Shown here: positions 23,601-34,655 of the stretch, in pieces
Numbering within the stretch: the first letter of the stretch is position 1
Layout of the letters: each line of letters starts with the position of its first letter
Source of the DNA: Asterias rubens
Taxonomy: Eukaryota; Echinodermata; Asteroidea; Forcipulatida; Asteriidae
Assembly: GCF_902459465.1 (NCBI RefSeq)
Contig: NC_047062.1
Coordinates: 18,483,994 to 18,547,993, forward strand
Direction: 5' to 3'
DNA length: 64,000 bases
The notes under the pieces: model-generated
The model's input: only the letters and a program-made list of their open reading frames with translations
Database searches by the model: none
Told to the model about the DNA's origin: nothing
Program-made: the position numbers and the translations under genes

Positions 23601-26600
23601 TTACATCAATTGGCTGAATATGGTTCGTGCAGGTCTACTGGCTTTAGAGTTCTTCACCCCAGAGTCTAAGACATGGAGACAGGTAAGTGGATTGGGAGCT
23701 TGTTGTCATTAATGGACCCCAATTTCATTAAGCTGTTCAGCAAAAAGTACCATGTAACATTTTTTTTTTGAGAAGGAAAAGTTTACTGGAAACCAGTTAC
23801 AAACAATGTACACTATACTGTATGTGTCTTTTGAGCTGGTTATCTGTTTTTTGCTGTGCAATGTTTTTGTCTATGCTGGAGGGATTTCTATGTTCCGCAC
23901 AGCTTCAGGCATGTATGCTACGTTTTTGAAAGGGCAAGGGCACCAAGGCATTTTCTCCTGGGTAAAGGGCACCCTAAGAAGAAAATGTAAAAGGAGCATT
24001 TCAAGGGCACCAAGGCAATGACCAGGGGGCATGGAGGCAATCGTCTGCGTTGCCTCTGTCAAAACTTTTATTTTTCATGTGATCAATTTATTTGTATTCC
24101 TCCTCTATTTAGGCCCACATGCAAGCTCGTTACGTCATCCTGCGTGTTTTACTGGAGGCAGGTAATGGACTGGTTACCATTCAAAAGAGCACCGGTGAAG
24201 ACGGCTCCCCCGATGCGACTGTGTTGTTAGACAGAGGAAAGATAGACACAGTGGGGAAAGAAGCGATCAAGAACTTTCTCAGGAAGCTTCAGGTAATAAT
24301 AATAATGCTAGGTTCTTATAAAGCACTATCCCTATACTAGGGGTGTATCAAAGCGCTCCTGCAAGGTATGTGGAGCTACGGTACGGGGAACAAACAAATT
24401 TCATTTACTTTCAGGGAAAATTGTAATGTTTAGGGGTACCTTTTTAATGTGTTTGGCTATTAATTTTTGAAAGGGTTCATACATGTAAAATATGGGATAG
24501 TGCATCTGGGATAGTTTGGTGAGATACAATGCAGAATTCCCCCTTAACAGTGGTCTGCTGTCCAAATTCCAGTTAAAACACCCACGTACCAGTCAGAACT
24601 CCGGCCAGCTATTCTGGCTGGCTAGTTGATTGCTCACCACTGGTACACATTAAGCAATGAAAGTCCATATTGCTTCAAATCACATAGTCCCATGCTAGTA
24701 TACGTTAAAAGGAAACCCCAAAATACGAACCAATGAAAAAGCTGGCAAGCCAGCGAAATGACAATCTAACTGTTCCTGGTGGCTTACTCATTGAAAAAGT
24801 GAAGGTCAAAACCTGCAATGTTATTTGCGAGTGCTTCGGCCAGAGATGCGGTTGGTACCTGCTCGCTGAACATGGATGGATTTTTCTTTCTTGTGAATTT
24901 TTTTTACTGTTCTTTTTTTCATCGAGTAGACACTGTATTAAGCTGAGTTTTTCACATGTGACCTTTATTGTATCTTTCTGTGTAATTCTGCCTATAAATA
25001 AGAATGATATTGAAAACCATTCTATGAATTTGTGGTGTATTAGGTATTCAAGGCAACTGGTGATTATCCGAGTGCAAAGGCCATGTATGACGGATACTCT
25101 GCCGTTCAAGACGACACACAAGAGAAATTCTTGTCTCTGAGAGAGGTAGTCTTGTCAAGGAAGCTACCTCGACGGATGTTTGTTCAAGTCAACACTAAAA
25201 CTGATGCAGGTAAATATCTAGGAACATGGGCAAGGGGGTGAAGGGTATACAGGTACTAGACAAAATTGGTAGAATTTGTTTTTTTTTATACAAAGAAAAA
25301 TTAACTGGAGCAGGACTTGAACCAACGACCTACGGACTAACGTATCCACTCTATCAACTGAGCTATCCAGCCCTAACCAAAAAGCTGCATACACTGTTCA
25401 TGTTTTTGTAAACCATTTACATGAAATAACAATCAGTGAGTATTCAGCAGAGATGCCATCACTCCCTGATTTTGCATATACAGTCGACTCCCGTTATTAC
25501 GAGCTCGCATGTAACGAGGTTCCGGTTATTACGAGGTTTTTTGCCGGTCCCGAACTGCCCCGTGCGTGTTTCAATGCATTAAAATATGGATTATACGAGC
25601 ACGGAAGTAGCGAGAACACGGTTATAACGAGGTAATTTTGCGGTCCCTTGGAGACAAAATGTATTGTTTTCAGACGTTTGGAGCGAGGGCCTGGAATAAG
25701 TGTGTAAAAAAAGCTTACCTTCGTCAAGGTTGAGAAATGACATGAAGCCCTTAAACCCCATGATCAATACAATAGAGGTGATAATTGCATGGTGCTCGTA
25801 GAGTGCCACCAGTCTATTCAACGGACTGGTTTACCCAAGCAGACAATAGAGGGCTTAAATCACGTGCGTGGCTCAAAACCACTGACGACAATCCTTCTCA
25901 ATTTCAAAAACATGCCGCTTTCTTAATAAATTCATGTCGGCGAACGCACTCGGCAGTATTTGGGGGTTCTAATGATTATTCCTTGCTCGTATCATCCATG
26001 CAAAACTTCAAAAACGTCACCGCTGTTCGAGTTTTTTTTTTTTAGTAGAGCCCCTTTTTCAATGAAAAATATTATTATTAATTCAATAATAACAATTCAA
26101 TGAATAAAGATTCCCCCGTTTCCAAAAATGTTTTTTTTTTAAGAAAAGAAAGAAAAAAACAAAGGTTGCCCGTCCGGAATATTTAATTCAATCACATCAA
26201 AAGATAGAGATGGTTTAAAAGACACAGATACGCAAAGATTTTATTAAATCAATAATATAAATCAAAAAGAAAATTATTTTAAAAGACACAGATACACAAA
26301 GATTTAATGAATTAAATACTGTTATAAGAATTAAAAGGAGAAATTGAAAAATGAAACAAAACAACTGGATCGGAACAGCTAAAAAAGGAAACGGCAAACA
26401 ACTGAAACAAGCTCCTTTATACAATCATCACTCCCTTCAGTCCATGTGCAACGGAACTCCAGAAACATCTCGCTGGTGTCCCACGCTTGACATGCTGTTA
26501 TCATGATACTCCATGTCGATCACCAACGAAAATGAACGTTCAGTGCATGCATCATGTTCATACCATGCGCTACGCGGCAGAATCCACTCGCTCTGAACGG

Positions 26601-27299
26601 CAAGTTGACATCTCTTTGCTATATTGTTATCATAAATTGTACAAAATATTACATTTCCCTGATTAATCACTCAATAAAAGACATTTAGCAATGATATTCT
26701 TGTGTACAAGATGCTCGTAATAGCTGTTCTGATAAGCAAACAGCTCCGTGCAGGCTAACACAAGTGTATATACACGTACACGTGTTGTGTACAATGTATA
26801 TGCACGTACACGTGTTGTGTGCATGCACAATGATGACGTGTGTATCTATATTTAGCGCGCTGCGTTTATAACGAGGTTCGGATAATACGAGGAAAATGGG
26901 CCAGTCCGGCGGACCTCGTTATAACGGGAGTCGACTGTAGTTCCTTAAAAACAGAACAATCGTTCATTGTTCTGATGAAGAAATTTGAAAATTTTGTTCA
27001 TAGTTATGTTGGATGGATGTAGCTCTAAAATCCCCCTGATTGTTTGACAAAACCTCTATGACTGCAAGATGCAAATGGTGGCATCTCTGATTCACATTGA
27101 AATAAATCAATTGTTTTTCTTGATTTCTAATTGCATGATTTGTCTTGATTTAAATCCAACAGATGGTGAGGTAGTTCTTTGTGATTACGAACCAACCGCA
27201 GCAGGGATAGTCCAGTCTTTCGTCGAGCGTTTCACCGGGAGTGATTTCGAGCTTATAGTCAGGGCCTTGTGGGATAAAGACAGAGCACAGTTCTACTAA
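14617..27299 (+). CDS. DPP3: Dipeptidyl peptidase III (zinc metallopeptidase, family M49)
   Basis: Cytosolic enzyme that removes dipeptides from the N-terminus of short peptides. Sixteen exons: 14617-14904, 16520-16609, 17419-17556, 18517-18591, 19065-19155, 19500-19624, 20448-20578, 21078-21136, 21477-21671, 21943-22049, 22261-22416, 22993-23117, 23562-23682, 24113-24292, 25044-25209, 27163-27299. All junctions are GT-AG and keep frame, giving 727 aa (human ~737). The M49 zinc signature HELLGH lies at residues 451-456 (22312-22329), the second motif EECRAE at 508-513 (23059-23076), and the conserved AHMQAR histidine at 569. An ETGE tetrapeptide is at 481-484, where human DPP3 has its KEAP1-binding ETGE. 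The start is the first in-frame ATG after a stop, in context TTACCATGG. Introns carry several repeats (minisatellites, SINEs, a pogo-like element), but the exons are intact. Identification is secure. Confidence 0.97.
15073..15113. repeat. Hairpin with AACCCTCC stem
   Basis: AACCCTCCATCC (15073-15084) pairs with GGATGGAGGGTT (15102-15113); inner bases CTCCC/GGGAG extend the stem with a small bulge. It resembles the hairpin at 9992-10035. Located in DPP3 intron 1. Confidence 0.7.
15247..15382. mobile_element. MITE, GGCGCCACCAC family, diverged copy 3
   Basis: Bounded by GAAAAGTTTTTGTATCCTGG at the left and AGAATCTTTTCC at the right, with GTGGTGGCAGCTATA near the right end and TAAATTAGATACTA inside. 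It aligns along its length with copies 1 and 2 but is more diverged. In DPP3 intron 1. Confidence 0.7.
15435..15837 (+). mobile_element. MITE, TTAA/GGCAGTGG family
   Basis: 403 bp flanked by TTAA at 15431-15434 and 15838-15841. The ends are AGACACTGGACACTATTGG and the reverse-complementary AGTGTCCACCGCCT. Internal words (GAGCTTGAGATC, AGAGGGAGCCGTTTCTCACA) are shared with the copies at 51011 and 53832. TTAA target duplications are typical of piggyBac-like transposition. No coding capacity. In DPP3 intron 1, touching the next element. Confidence 0.85.
15842..16161 (-). mobile_element. MITE, TTAA/AGCCATTGGACC family
   Basis: Starts AGCCATTGGACCCTTTCGGT and ends GAGTCCAATGGCT. It shares its left TTAA (15838-15841) with the preceding element; its right duplication has mutated to TCAA. 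The interior (GTCATGACACGGCGAAGGAT, GGGTTTTCCCGTTATTTTC) matches the copy at 34703-35068 in reverse orientation. In DPP3 intron 1. Confidence 0.8.
17772..17846 (+). repeat. Short tandem repeat, ~12-bp unit
   Basis: About six copies of the unit GCGTAGCATTTT with single-base variants (GTG, ACG, GAG) in DPP3 intron 3. Confidence 0.85.
18133..18450 (+). repeat. Compound minisatellite with internal GATCAG/CTGATC hairpins
   Basis: Five tandem modules in DPP3 intron 3. Each carries GTTTCAACTCGAC or a variant, then GATCAGTATGCTCTGATC (6-bp stem, 6-base loop), then GTCTTCT. Modules alternate between a long form with GGGGGTGGTTCGTAAAAGAA and a short form without it, giving a higher-order period of about 125 bp. 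A related single motif is seen near 47985-48030 and a more distant one at 6775-6825. Confidence 0.8.
19206..19396 (-). mobile_element. tRNA-derived SINE, copy 1 (antisense)
   Basis: On the minus strand it carries a tRNA-like head (GAGCGGGTGTTGAACCTGTG is the complement of a B-box region; TGATAGCTCTGTTGAAGAG is the A-box side) joined to a body with GGGAGACCGCC and GGGGTTGCCAGT (plus strand). The same head-body arrangement occurs in plus orientation at 49122-49312. In DPP3 intron 5. Confidence 0.75.
19695..20030 (+). repeat. 26-bp minisatellite, 13 near-identical copies
   Basis: The unit begins CTTCACCTTGGTGCCCC and ends TAAGAAGGT. Thirteen copies total 336 bp; the only difference I see is one G for T at the end of the first unit. 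The unit core is the complement of the GGGGCACCAAGG word in the dispersed repeat found throughout the window. Located in DPP3 intron 6, 70 bp after the exon. There are no spacers, so this is not a CRISPR array. Confidence 0.95.
20218..20392 (+). mobile_element. MITE, TAGACCCCTTGCA family
   Basis: 175 bp, starting TAGACCCCTTGCATAA and ending ATGCAAGGGTCTA. Internal words (CCTCAGTGAGGGCAC) are shared, inverted, with 31543-31694. Possible TA target site included in the ends. In DPP3 intron 6. Confidence 0.8.
21714..21815 (-). mobile_element. tRNA-like SINE fragment (antisense)
   Basis: GGTGGGAATCGAACCGGTG is the complement of a B box (GGTTCGATTCCCACC), followed by ACTGAGCCAAACCTGG, the complement of an A-box-like segment. 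The fold is too poor for a functional tRNA. It lies just downstream of DPP3 exon 9. Confidence 0.6.
22651..22828. mobile_element. Small inverted-repeat element (GGATTAATCC type)
   Basis: The left part contains CGATTTCACGAAACGCTAGG and ATTAATCC; the right part contains TAAGATTAATCCTAAG and GTTTGGTGAAATCG. The arms pair imperfectly over most of the element. In DPP3 intron 11. Probably a MITE. Confidence 0.65.
23905..24063 (+). repeat. Dispersed repeat, GGGCACCAAGG family (well preserved copy)
   Basis: Contains AAAGGGCAAGGGCACCAAGG, GGGTAAAGGGCACCCTAAGA, then a second GGGCACCAAGGCAATGACCA and GGAGGCAATCG. Related copies occur at 1-70, 5656-5800 (minus), 7165-7270, 18690-18800 (minus), 31918-31985, 43890-44050, 44805-44965 and 57905-57980. 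Several end in AATTCCAGGCCTG. No terminal inverted repeat or coding frame was found, so the class is undetermined. In DPP3 intron 13. Confidence 0.75.
25306..25373 (-). mobile_element. tRNA-like SINE head (antisense)
   Basis: The minus strand reads GGGCTGGATAGCTCAGTTGA ... GGTCGTTGGTTCAAGTCC, with A and B boxes as in the SINE at 49207-49275. The anticodon stem is poorly paired, so it is more likely a SINE than a tRNA gene. In DPP3 intron 15. Confidence 0.65.
25481..26937. mobile_element. Non-autonomous pogo/Tigger-like (Tc1/mariner superfamily) DNA transposon
   Basis: 1457 bp element with TA target duplications (25479-25480, 26938-26939). The left end is CAGTCGACTCCCGTTATTAC and the right end GTTATAACGGGAGTCGACTG, which match as inverted repeats over at least 23 bp with one mismatch. 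Subterminal CGAGGTT words resemble the termini known for pogo/Tigger elements (CAGT...CTCGTTATAACG). No transposase frame remains; internal frames are under 90 codons and the middle (26040-26400) is low-complexity A+T. Inserted in DPP3 intron 15. Confidence 0.88.
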
Positions 27300-27432
27300 G
27301 TACTACACGATTCAATCCGTGTAGCATTCCATGGGACCGTTTGACATCCAAGCATGTAAAGTTTTCTTAAAACAAAAGTGCCATTAAATGTGCATTAATC
27401 GGAACTGGTTCACTGGCTATTGTTTCTGTGCA

Positions 27433-27438
27433 AATAAA
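27433..27438 (+). terminator. DPP3 polyadenylation signal (AATAAA)
   Basis: Canonical AATAAA 134 bases after the DPP3 stop codon. Other AATAAA words occur further downstream, so the true cleavage site is inferred. Confidence 0.5.
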
Positions 27439-28882
27439 TCTCCCAAGTACAACTTATTAAAGTGGAGTCCTTTCAGGGTGTGCAGACACCGGTAAAATTG
27501 AAAATATATACGATAACAGGTTTGATATAGTTATATACCATAAACTATCCTGTTAACATTTCATTGTAAAAGGTGGTAGCATTTTTGAGATGTTGTCGAA
27601 ACTCTGGAGCAGTTATGTCCACACAGGAAGAAGACTCTGCAGTTGGAATACACAATCTGAGAAAAATTACAGCAGTAACGCTTCTCATGATAAAAAAGTA
27701 AAATCTTTTTCCATAAGCGCAGTTTCCAAAATGCATTATACTATCCAAGGCTGCTTACCAAGTAAGTGTTTATTGCCATTAATTTACAGAGTCATTATCA
27801 AACGTATACAGACCCTTTATTTTATGTGGCGTCTAGTTAACATTTCACATTTAAGCCAAAGTTCACCATCATGCGCCTTAGGCACTCTAATTTTTTGGTT
27901 TTTAGGGTTCTATTTAATGTATAGCACCCTACCTATGTACAGGGTTTTATAATACCACTGTTGGTGGAGGGAATCACACCAGGCCATGATTCATTATTAC
28001 TCAGTAATAAATACTGGTTGCATCAAGACAATTGCATTTGTCAATTCAAATTTATTTTAGAAAAAGGTAAAATTGTAAACGAATTTGAAGTTTGAAAATG
28101 TATCTGCTAAACACCGAGAGTCTATTATGGAAATAAACGACCACAGACAAGAGGAAGACAAAGATACACAGTTATTCATCTGAATACATAGTAACTTTAT
28201 TAAATCAAGGAAAACTGAACCAAAATAACCGAGTATTATTAGCACATGGCCTTATATGGGTCACCCGCATTGAGTTTGGAAAGGCTAAAACACACACACA
28301 CACACACACTAGAAAGGCATAGTCCATTGGCAAGTCGTGTACACCTTAAAAATAATAACATACAATAAAGCGACAGCAGAATTTCCATTTTTTTCAAGAT
28401 TCTATCTACAGCTTCATGCAAAAACCCCACTGCATTCATTCTAATGTGGAATTTTAGGGCAAGAAAACATTCAACTTCAATATTGTTAGCATTACCCTAA
28501 AAAATATACTAAGAAAGGTTAAATATTTAGCTCTGGTCTAACCAAGGGCTGTAAACCCAACAAAAGCCCTGTGACACTTGGACATGAGAATGTTGTCTGG
28601 TCATTTTTGTGCTTTTTTTCATGCTTTTTTTCATGATGCTATTTGCCATACAGACAATTAAATAATTGGGAAAGTCTATATCGCAGGCTAGCAAAGAAAT
28701 TTGGCATTTGGCATAAGTTCTTAGTAAAATGCCAATCTAGCTGGGCCTGCCTGCTTATCATTTAAAAGGGTTGGAATATAAGGCGAAACCTACACACTGA
28801 AACTAGGCACTGTCAAGTAAATCATGTTACAGGGAAGGTGGGTGTAGTGAGAGTATATTAAGGAGTTTTTGTCAATGACAAA
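27439..28882. other. Intergenic, nothing coding seen
   Basis: AT-rich DNA between DPP3 and NANP. It contains a (CA)n microsatellite near 28288-28310. The frame at 27590-27952 (plus) has no recognisable protein features. Confidence 0.4.
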
Positions 28883-29036
28883 TGGTTCTGCGACGGTAAT
28901 GATGAAATGTGGCTTCATCTGCGCATGTGTCGGCTTTGAGGACGGTCGTCCCTAAATTTCTACGACAGGATGAATCTGCGTTGTGCTGAAACCGACAACG
29001 TTTGGATGAACTAATAATAATACCGTCGCAGAACCA
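28883..29036. mobile_element. MITE with 16-bp TGGTTCTGCGACGGTA termini
   Basis: 154 bp; TGGTTCTGCGACGGTA (28883-28898) is perfectly repeated in reverse complement at 29021-29036. Non-coding. No clear target duplication. Confidence 0.8.
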
Positions 29037-31542
29037 CTCGTCTTCGAAAAAAAAAAATCTTCTGAAGCCACCTTATTTAACCTGTTCTCACGCAAGTCAC
29101 TTTGTGTACATTGTCTAGAAAAGAAATTAAAAAAACAATGAGAGGCCACCATCATGATTTAGCTGTTCCAAAAAAGGCATCGTATTTCTTGCTTTGGTGG
29201 GAGGAGGTGGCAAAATATAGCAGCCTTTTCACAAAACAATTGTCTCGTAGTGGAAAATAAATAAATTAAAATGGAAATTCTGCATGTTATTATAAACAAT
29301 TCATCTCTTACATTTAAAAAATCAAAAAAATCTGCAAACTGACTCTACAGTAACTATTTGTTAAATAGTCTACAAAGTTACACTAGAATTTGGACTACTA
29401 TGTACTTCAAAATAAAAAAAAAACAGAATAAGAATCATTTAACAGAGTTGCACAAAGTAACTTTGGTCTGATAATAATTTCAAAAGTGTCCAGCTCTATA
29501 GAAATTACAATTGAGCATAAATAGATAAACCTGTGGGAAAGACATGTAGCCAGCTTCAGTTGACACGTTCCACTGTATTGTACATGTATGTACTTGAGAA
29601 ATAATAATATATAGGGTCCATGTAACTGAAATTTCTGACATATCTCTTGACACCAAATGTGTATTTACGGCATGATATTTTTCATAGTTTAGTCTGATTT
29701 CTGATTTGGTTGTCCTTGGAAAAATCAGAACAATGGTGATTAAATAGCCTGAACAGTTTATTAGCGTACACCATAAGTACACAGTACAACCACTGTACTC
29801 AATAAAATGTTCCAATTATTTTTTCCAAGGACCAAGTATCATGCCTGGTATTTTCATTTTAATAGAATAATGTATTGTTCATTGTTAATTTGACATAATA
29901 TGGAAGTAATGAATTGAGTTGATACTATGAAGGTACATGTATGGCAATAAATATACAAGTAAACTACATATTTATTTCATTGTAACTTGGACTGCTACTT
30001 CTTTTAAGATCTCATCTTATTTTAAATGTTCTGTAAAGAAAAGGGAAATTTTCACAACAGATTTGTTTGGCTCTGGATAATGAATGAAACTTACTTAGAT
30101 AATACCATAAAGTAATTTATTCAGGGGCCAAAGTACAGAAAAGTTTTAGCACACATGCATTTTATAAAAAAAAGCTTGTGTGTGATAATTCATCTTCATG
30201 GCCCAATTTCGTAGAGCCGCTTGGTTACCATGCTATTAGATTCCGATCGCTCAATAGAGGCTCCGAGTTAAAAATGCCTTAGAAGTTGGAATAATTTATT
30301 TAGCGCTCTTGGAGCATTAGAAAAGCAATAACATACTAAGAAAGACAGTTATCAGGAAACATCAGCTGTCATCTCCACATAAGGAAACCACATACATGTG
30401 TAGGTTCACCAAATACTCTCAAATCACATTCTGATACCAAGCCCTGGAAGTGCCATCCATTTTGTTCAAATCTCAACAATATCCTGAAATCAAGATGGCG
30501 CGCGCGTCTCCCATTGGTAATAATGCTGTATCCGAAACTGGCGACTACAGCTACGGCTTGTGCTAATGGTGTTGCTAAGGATGTTCTTCACTTAATGCAT
30601 GGTGAAGCAGAAACCTAGCCGCAGCCATAGCCATAGCCGCCAATTCAGACACAGCCTTAGGACGACAACATCTACTTCATCAAAGATAATATTGTCTTTC
30701 CCAGAAGAAAAGAAAGATCTTCTAGTATGTTGAACATGAAACTTTCCACAAAGTTTCCCAAAGTAAACTATCTGAGGAAGTCAGTGGCCCAATTTCATAA
30801 AGCTGTTTTGTAAGTAGAAAATATTGCTTAACAGTTTTATTTACTGGGCAAAAACTAGCAGGAAACCATTTTACAAGCAGTTTGTTTTGGCTGGTCCCTC
30901 ATTTCTGCACTTTGCAATGTATTGAGGAGAACAGCTTTATGAAAGTTGGGCCAAGAGCCTACATGCATTAACACATTGTTCTTATCTGGTTATGTGCAAC
31001 ACATTTTAGCTTCAATGCTGAGAACGTACACCGAACAATGTATGAGTGTACAACCTTCATCCTCTCATTTGGTCCCACCTGTACCTGAATATAACGACAA
31101 GACTCTACAAACCATTCTACCCTCTATATATCTTCTAATATAACTTATTATAAAGCAGCACAATCCTTCAAACCAGCACCATTTATACATTGAAAACACT
31201 TTAAACATGCACAGCATACACAGAACTTTTCATGTTTTTTTTCTTTTCTTTGGCAGTTGGAATGTAAGAATAAAAAAAAATCAAAAAAAAAATCAAAAAA
31301 AAATCACAAAAGCACATTTTGGTATTGCATACATCGTTTACAGGGCGAATTGAGTATCATTTAGTATTCATTATTTATGTTTAGAAGTATGATATAGTAC
31401 GTATGTAAGCTATGTTCAACACGACAATAATATGCGATGATATATCTTTGCAGAAGTATTCAAACTTTACTACACAACACATGTGTCTAACCGTGACTAC
31501 TAAAAATTCATTTTCAGAAAAGTGCTGCTTGCCAGTTCAGTG
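29037..31542. other. Intergenic with low-complexity and repeat fragments
   Basis: AT-rich, with A-runs near 31270-31310. A segment with AATTTCATAAAGCTGTTTTG (about 30787-30950) resembles ones near 23707-23800 and 38850-38880, suggesting another dispersed repeat. A GC-rich word CAAGATGGCGCGCGCG lies at 30491. No exon identified. Confidence 0.35.
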
Positions 31543-31694
31543 TAGACCCCTTGCATATGATGTCACATTCTCAGAAAAGCGCCCTCGCTGAGGCCAAATG
31601 AGACACATCATTAGAAGATAGCTGTTCTTTGTGCGTAAAATGTGCGCGTGACCTCAGCATGCCTTTAGCGTTTTACATGAAAAGCAAGGGGTCT
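31543..31694 (-). mobile_element. MITE, TAGACCCCTTGCA family
   Basis: Starts TAGACCCCTTGCATATGATG and ends GCAAGGGGTCTT. The interior CGCCCTCGCTGAGGCC is the inverse of the copy at 20218-20392. Confidence 0.75.
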
Positions 31695-34655
31695 TTTAGT
31701 AAGTTTTTATGTAGTTTAAAAAGCATTAACCATGCCCACTTTACACAAGCTCTTGGGAAATGTATCGGGCAAGAATTGTCAAAGATTTCCAAAAAGCCTT
31801 TTTGAGGTATGGTGGACATGATGATACAGGAGTGTACTGTTTGGTTTGGGTGTAAACAGACAAATTTACCCAAACCTTATAGTGTTGCAGTATTGAGTCT
31901 GCCATATCTCAAAATGGCTCATTAAAGTGCCCATTGCATAAATGAAAATGGCCTTGGCCTCTCAAGAGATGAAATTCCAGGCCTGATATCTTTATCCCAC
32001 AAAGGGAATCCTACTGATGCATTTCTGATGAGCCCATTTGTACATTTACCTGCAATAAACACTGCCTTTAAGCTTCTATCATAAAACATTTACAATGGTA
32101 GATGTTATGACTGAACATCAAATAATGATCAATATTAATAGACTAAAGCAGTTGTATTTTCTGTGATGAAATGAATTGAGAAATTCAAAATGTGACCCTC
32201 ATATAGAAAATAGTAGAAAATAAAAAATAAAGCAAAGAGCTAAGATTTATCATCACACAAAACAAAACAAAAAAATCCAATAAGTTATAAATACATGTAT
32301 CCAAATCGAAGGGTTTTTGGTCAAAGTTACAACATGCAATCTGTATGAAGCCAAAGTCACATTCAAAGCAGAGGGTGAATTTGACGTCCTACACTCATGG
32401 CAAAGGATTCAACCCAGTTCTGTAGTTTCATTGCTGGGAATGTTTGATGCAAACCTCTCTTTTTTGTGTGTCAAAAGTTGCGCCAAACTTGTGCTCACAT
32501 CAATTTTTATTAACCCATGCTGTAAAAACATTAGTAAACCAACTTTAATTATTACATTTAAATCTAAGTATGCAATCTTTATCTTAGGGTACATCAACCA
32601 TTACATACTTTTTTTTCTTTCTACTTTTAAGATTTGGCACATTTATAAGTCAAGCCACTTCAGCATTGTAAGTATACAACAAGTTCAGCACAATTTACCA
32701 AGATGATTGTGTTTTAAATACAAGGCAAGAATTTCCTACACTAAAAAAAGCTGAGAAATAACAAGCAATATCGGAGGTTTCAAAAACTGACATACCATTA
32801 AATACAAAGTAGCAGCTACAGAACACAGTAATGTAGCGTCGTTTGGGTTTCTTTGTGCATTATTCAAATCAACTACTGATTAAAACTCCTGTTGTATACA
32901 AGATATGTCCTCATTTTAAATAACAATATATATATATCTTCATAAACACAGCAATACGCTCAAGTAGACCACTTGTATAATATACACTTTTTGATTTAGT
33001 TGGAAGTGCTTGTTTTTATGCGACTAATATACAATAATATAGTCACAAGGCACAGAGGTTTACGAACTGGCTTCCACATAACGCACATTACGATGTCTAT
33101 CATGCATGCATGCAAGGTGTACACTTCACACCACACTTTAAACCAGAGCAACTACGTGCCCCGTGAAGACTTTTAAAGCTTAAAGGTATGCGTGTGACTA
33201 CAACATCAGAAGAGGCATCAAAATTGAATCAAAAATTGATTTCTGTACCATAATATTAAGCAATTAAGTATTTGTGTTTTTCATTGGTAGAAACCCTTGC
33301 AGTTGTTTTCAACCATAAATGTACACAACAAATACTTAAATGCTCGAATATATTTGCCATATTTTGAGACTCAAGGGCTTGCTGTGTTGGACCTTTATCA
33401 TTCTACAACCTGCATTACATATAGGCTAGATCATTAACAATGCTAACAATATTTTGTTCACTGTGAGCAGTATCGCTAAGAGTTGTAGAATATGTGGCAA
33501 CAATTCATATAGTTCAAACACTGAATAATTCAAGCACAGCTATAAATGTGTAATAAGACCAATGCACCGATGTAGGTTTATGTCCGATGCTAAATACTAT
33601 ACCAATGTACACAGATAAAGCATCTAAGAATTACTTTTTTTAAAATAGCGCAGAATGGAAATAGTTAATATACACTATGATACTATAAAACTTGTACTGT
33701 TCTAGTTAAGTGCACACAGCCGGAAAATGGCAGGTTTCTAAATATTGCTTGGTGCATAGATGCTTATTACGCTCAAATAATGCAGAAGATACACACATCA
33801 GGCATTACAAAACTTCCTAAGTACTTATCCTTGAGAAAACTGCTACATGTAATATACTTTGAAAGCCTAGATACAAATCAGGAAAAGATAGCACTTAGTA
33901 ACTCAAAATTTCAAAGATCAGGCAAGTTACTAGGTTTTTTTTAAGTTAAGAAATTGAAAAGTATTATGCACACAAACTACACAATCATTGACATTAGTCG
34001 AGAGTGTTGTTTTTGTCAGCATTTAAAGTTCCAAATTAGAATTGTCTATTTTCACTAATTTTTATGGAAAGTTTCCTCTAAATTTCCCTTTAAAAAAATC
34101 GGTCGATTTCAAAAAAGACCACAGTAAATTGTGGTCTTTGAGAACTGCTGCCCTAACAAGACTGATTTATTGTTTTCTTTTCTAAAATTACTCTCAGTAC
34201 AAAAAACAACCTACCCATATATGGAAAATGAGAAAGTTTAATTTAGTAGGATTTCCGTCACTTTCAAGAGACTTTAAAACATCATCTAATGATTATGAAG
34301 TAGGCCTGTACTGAAAAGCTTTTTGAAATATTTGTTAATTGAGATAATTTATTCAGCAGTTTTAAGTCAACCGTCAAAATAATTTTATTATTTTGTAAAC
34401 CAGTCTCCAAACATTTCATTTTAGAACTCTTATCTACACGTAGTTCTAAGATTACTTTCGTTTTATTTTTCCTTTGAGAATCTCCACTATCCAAAATTGC
34501 ACAGAGAACCTACATACTTAGAGATCACAAAGAATTTCTTTTAAGGCTAGGCCTTCATCTTAATGTACATGTTGTATTTATACTATTGTAGATTTCTTTG
34601 AACTACGAGTACGTGTACACAATGTACAACAAAATTAAAATCCTCACTTCAGGTG
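31695..34655. other. Intergenic, AT-rich, nothing coding seen
   Basis: Long A+T-rich stretch with many poly-A/T runs and a TATATATATAT tract at about 32928. The 129-codon frame at 32317-32706 has a composition unlike a folded protein and no splice context. It could include long 3'UTR of the minus-strand NANP gene, but I see no evidence that it is transcribed. Confidence 0.35.

Noticed and set aside
24705-25140. Overlapping 135-138 codon frames on both strands
   Set aside because: They cross the boundary of DPP3 exon 15; the real coding frame is a third one.
25785-26045. Transposase of the pogo-like element
   Set aside because: 86 codons without any DDE or helix-turn-helix motif; the element is non-autonomous.
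32317-32706. 129-codon plus-strand frame
   Set aside because: Composition is hydrophobic and Ser/Lys-biased as in translated A+T-rich DNA; no splice sites or motifs support it.
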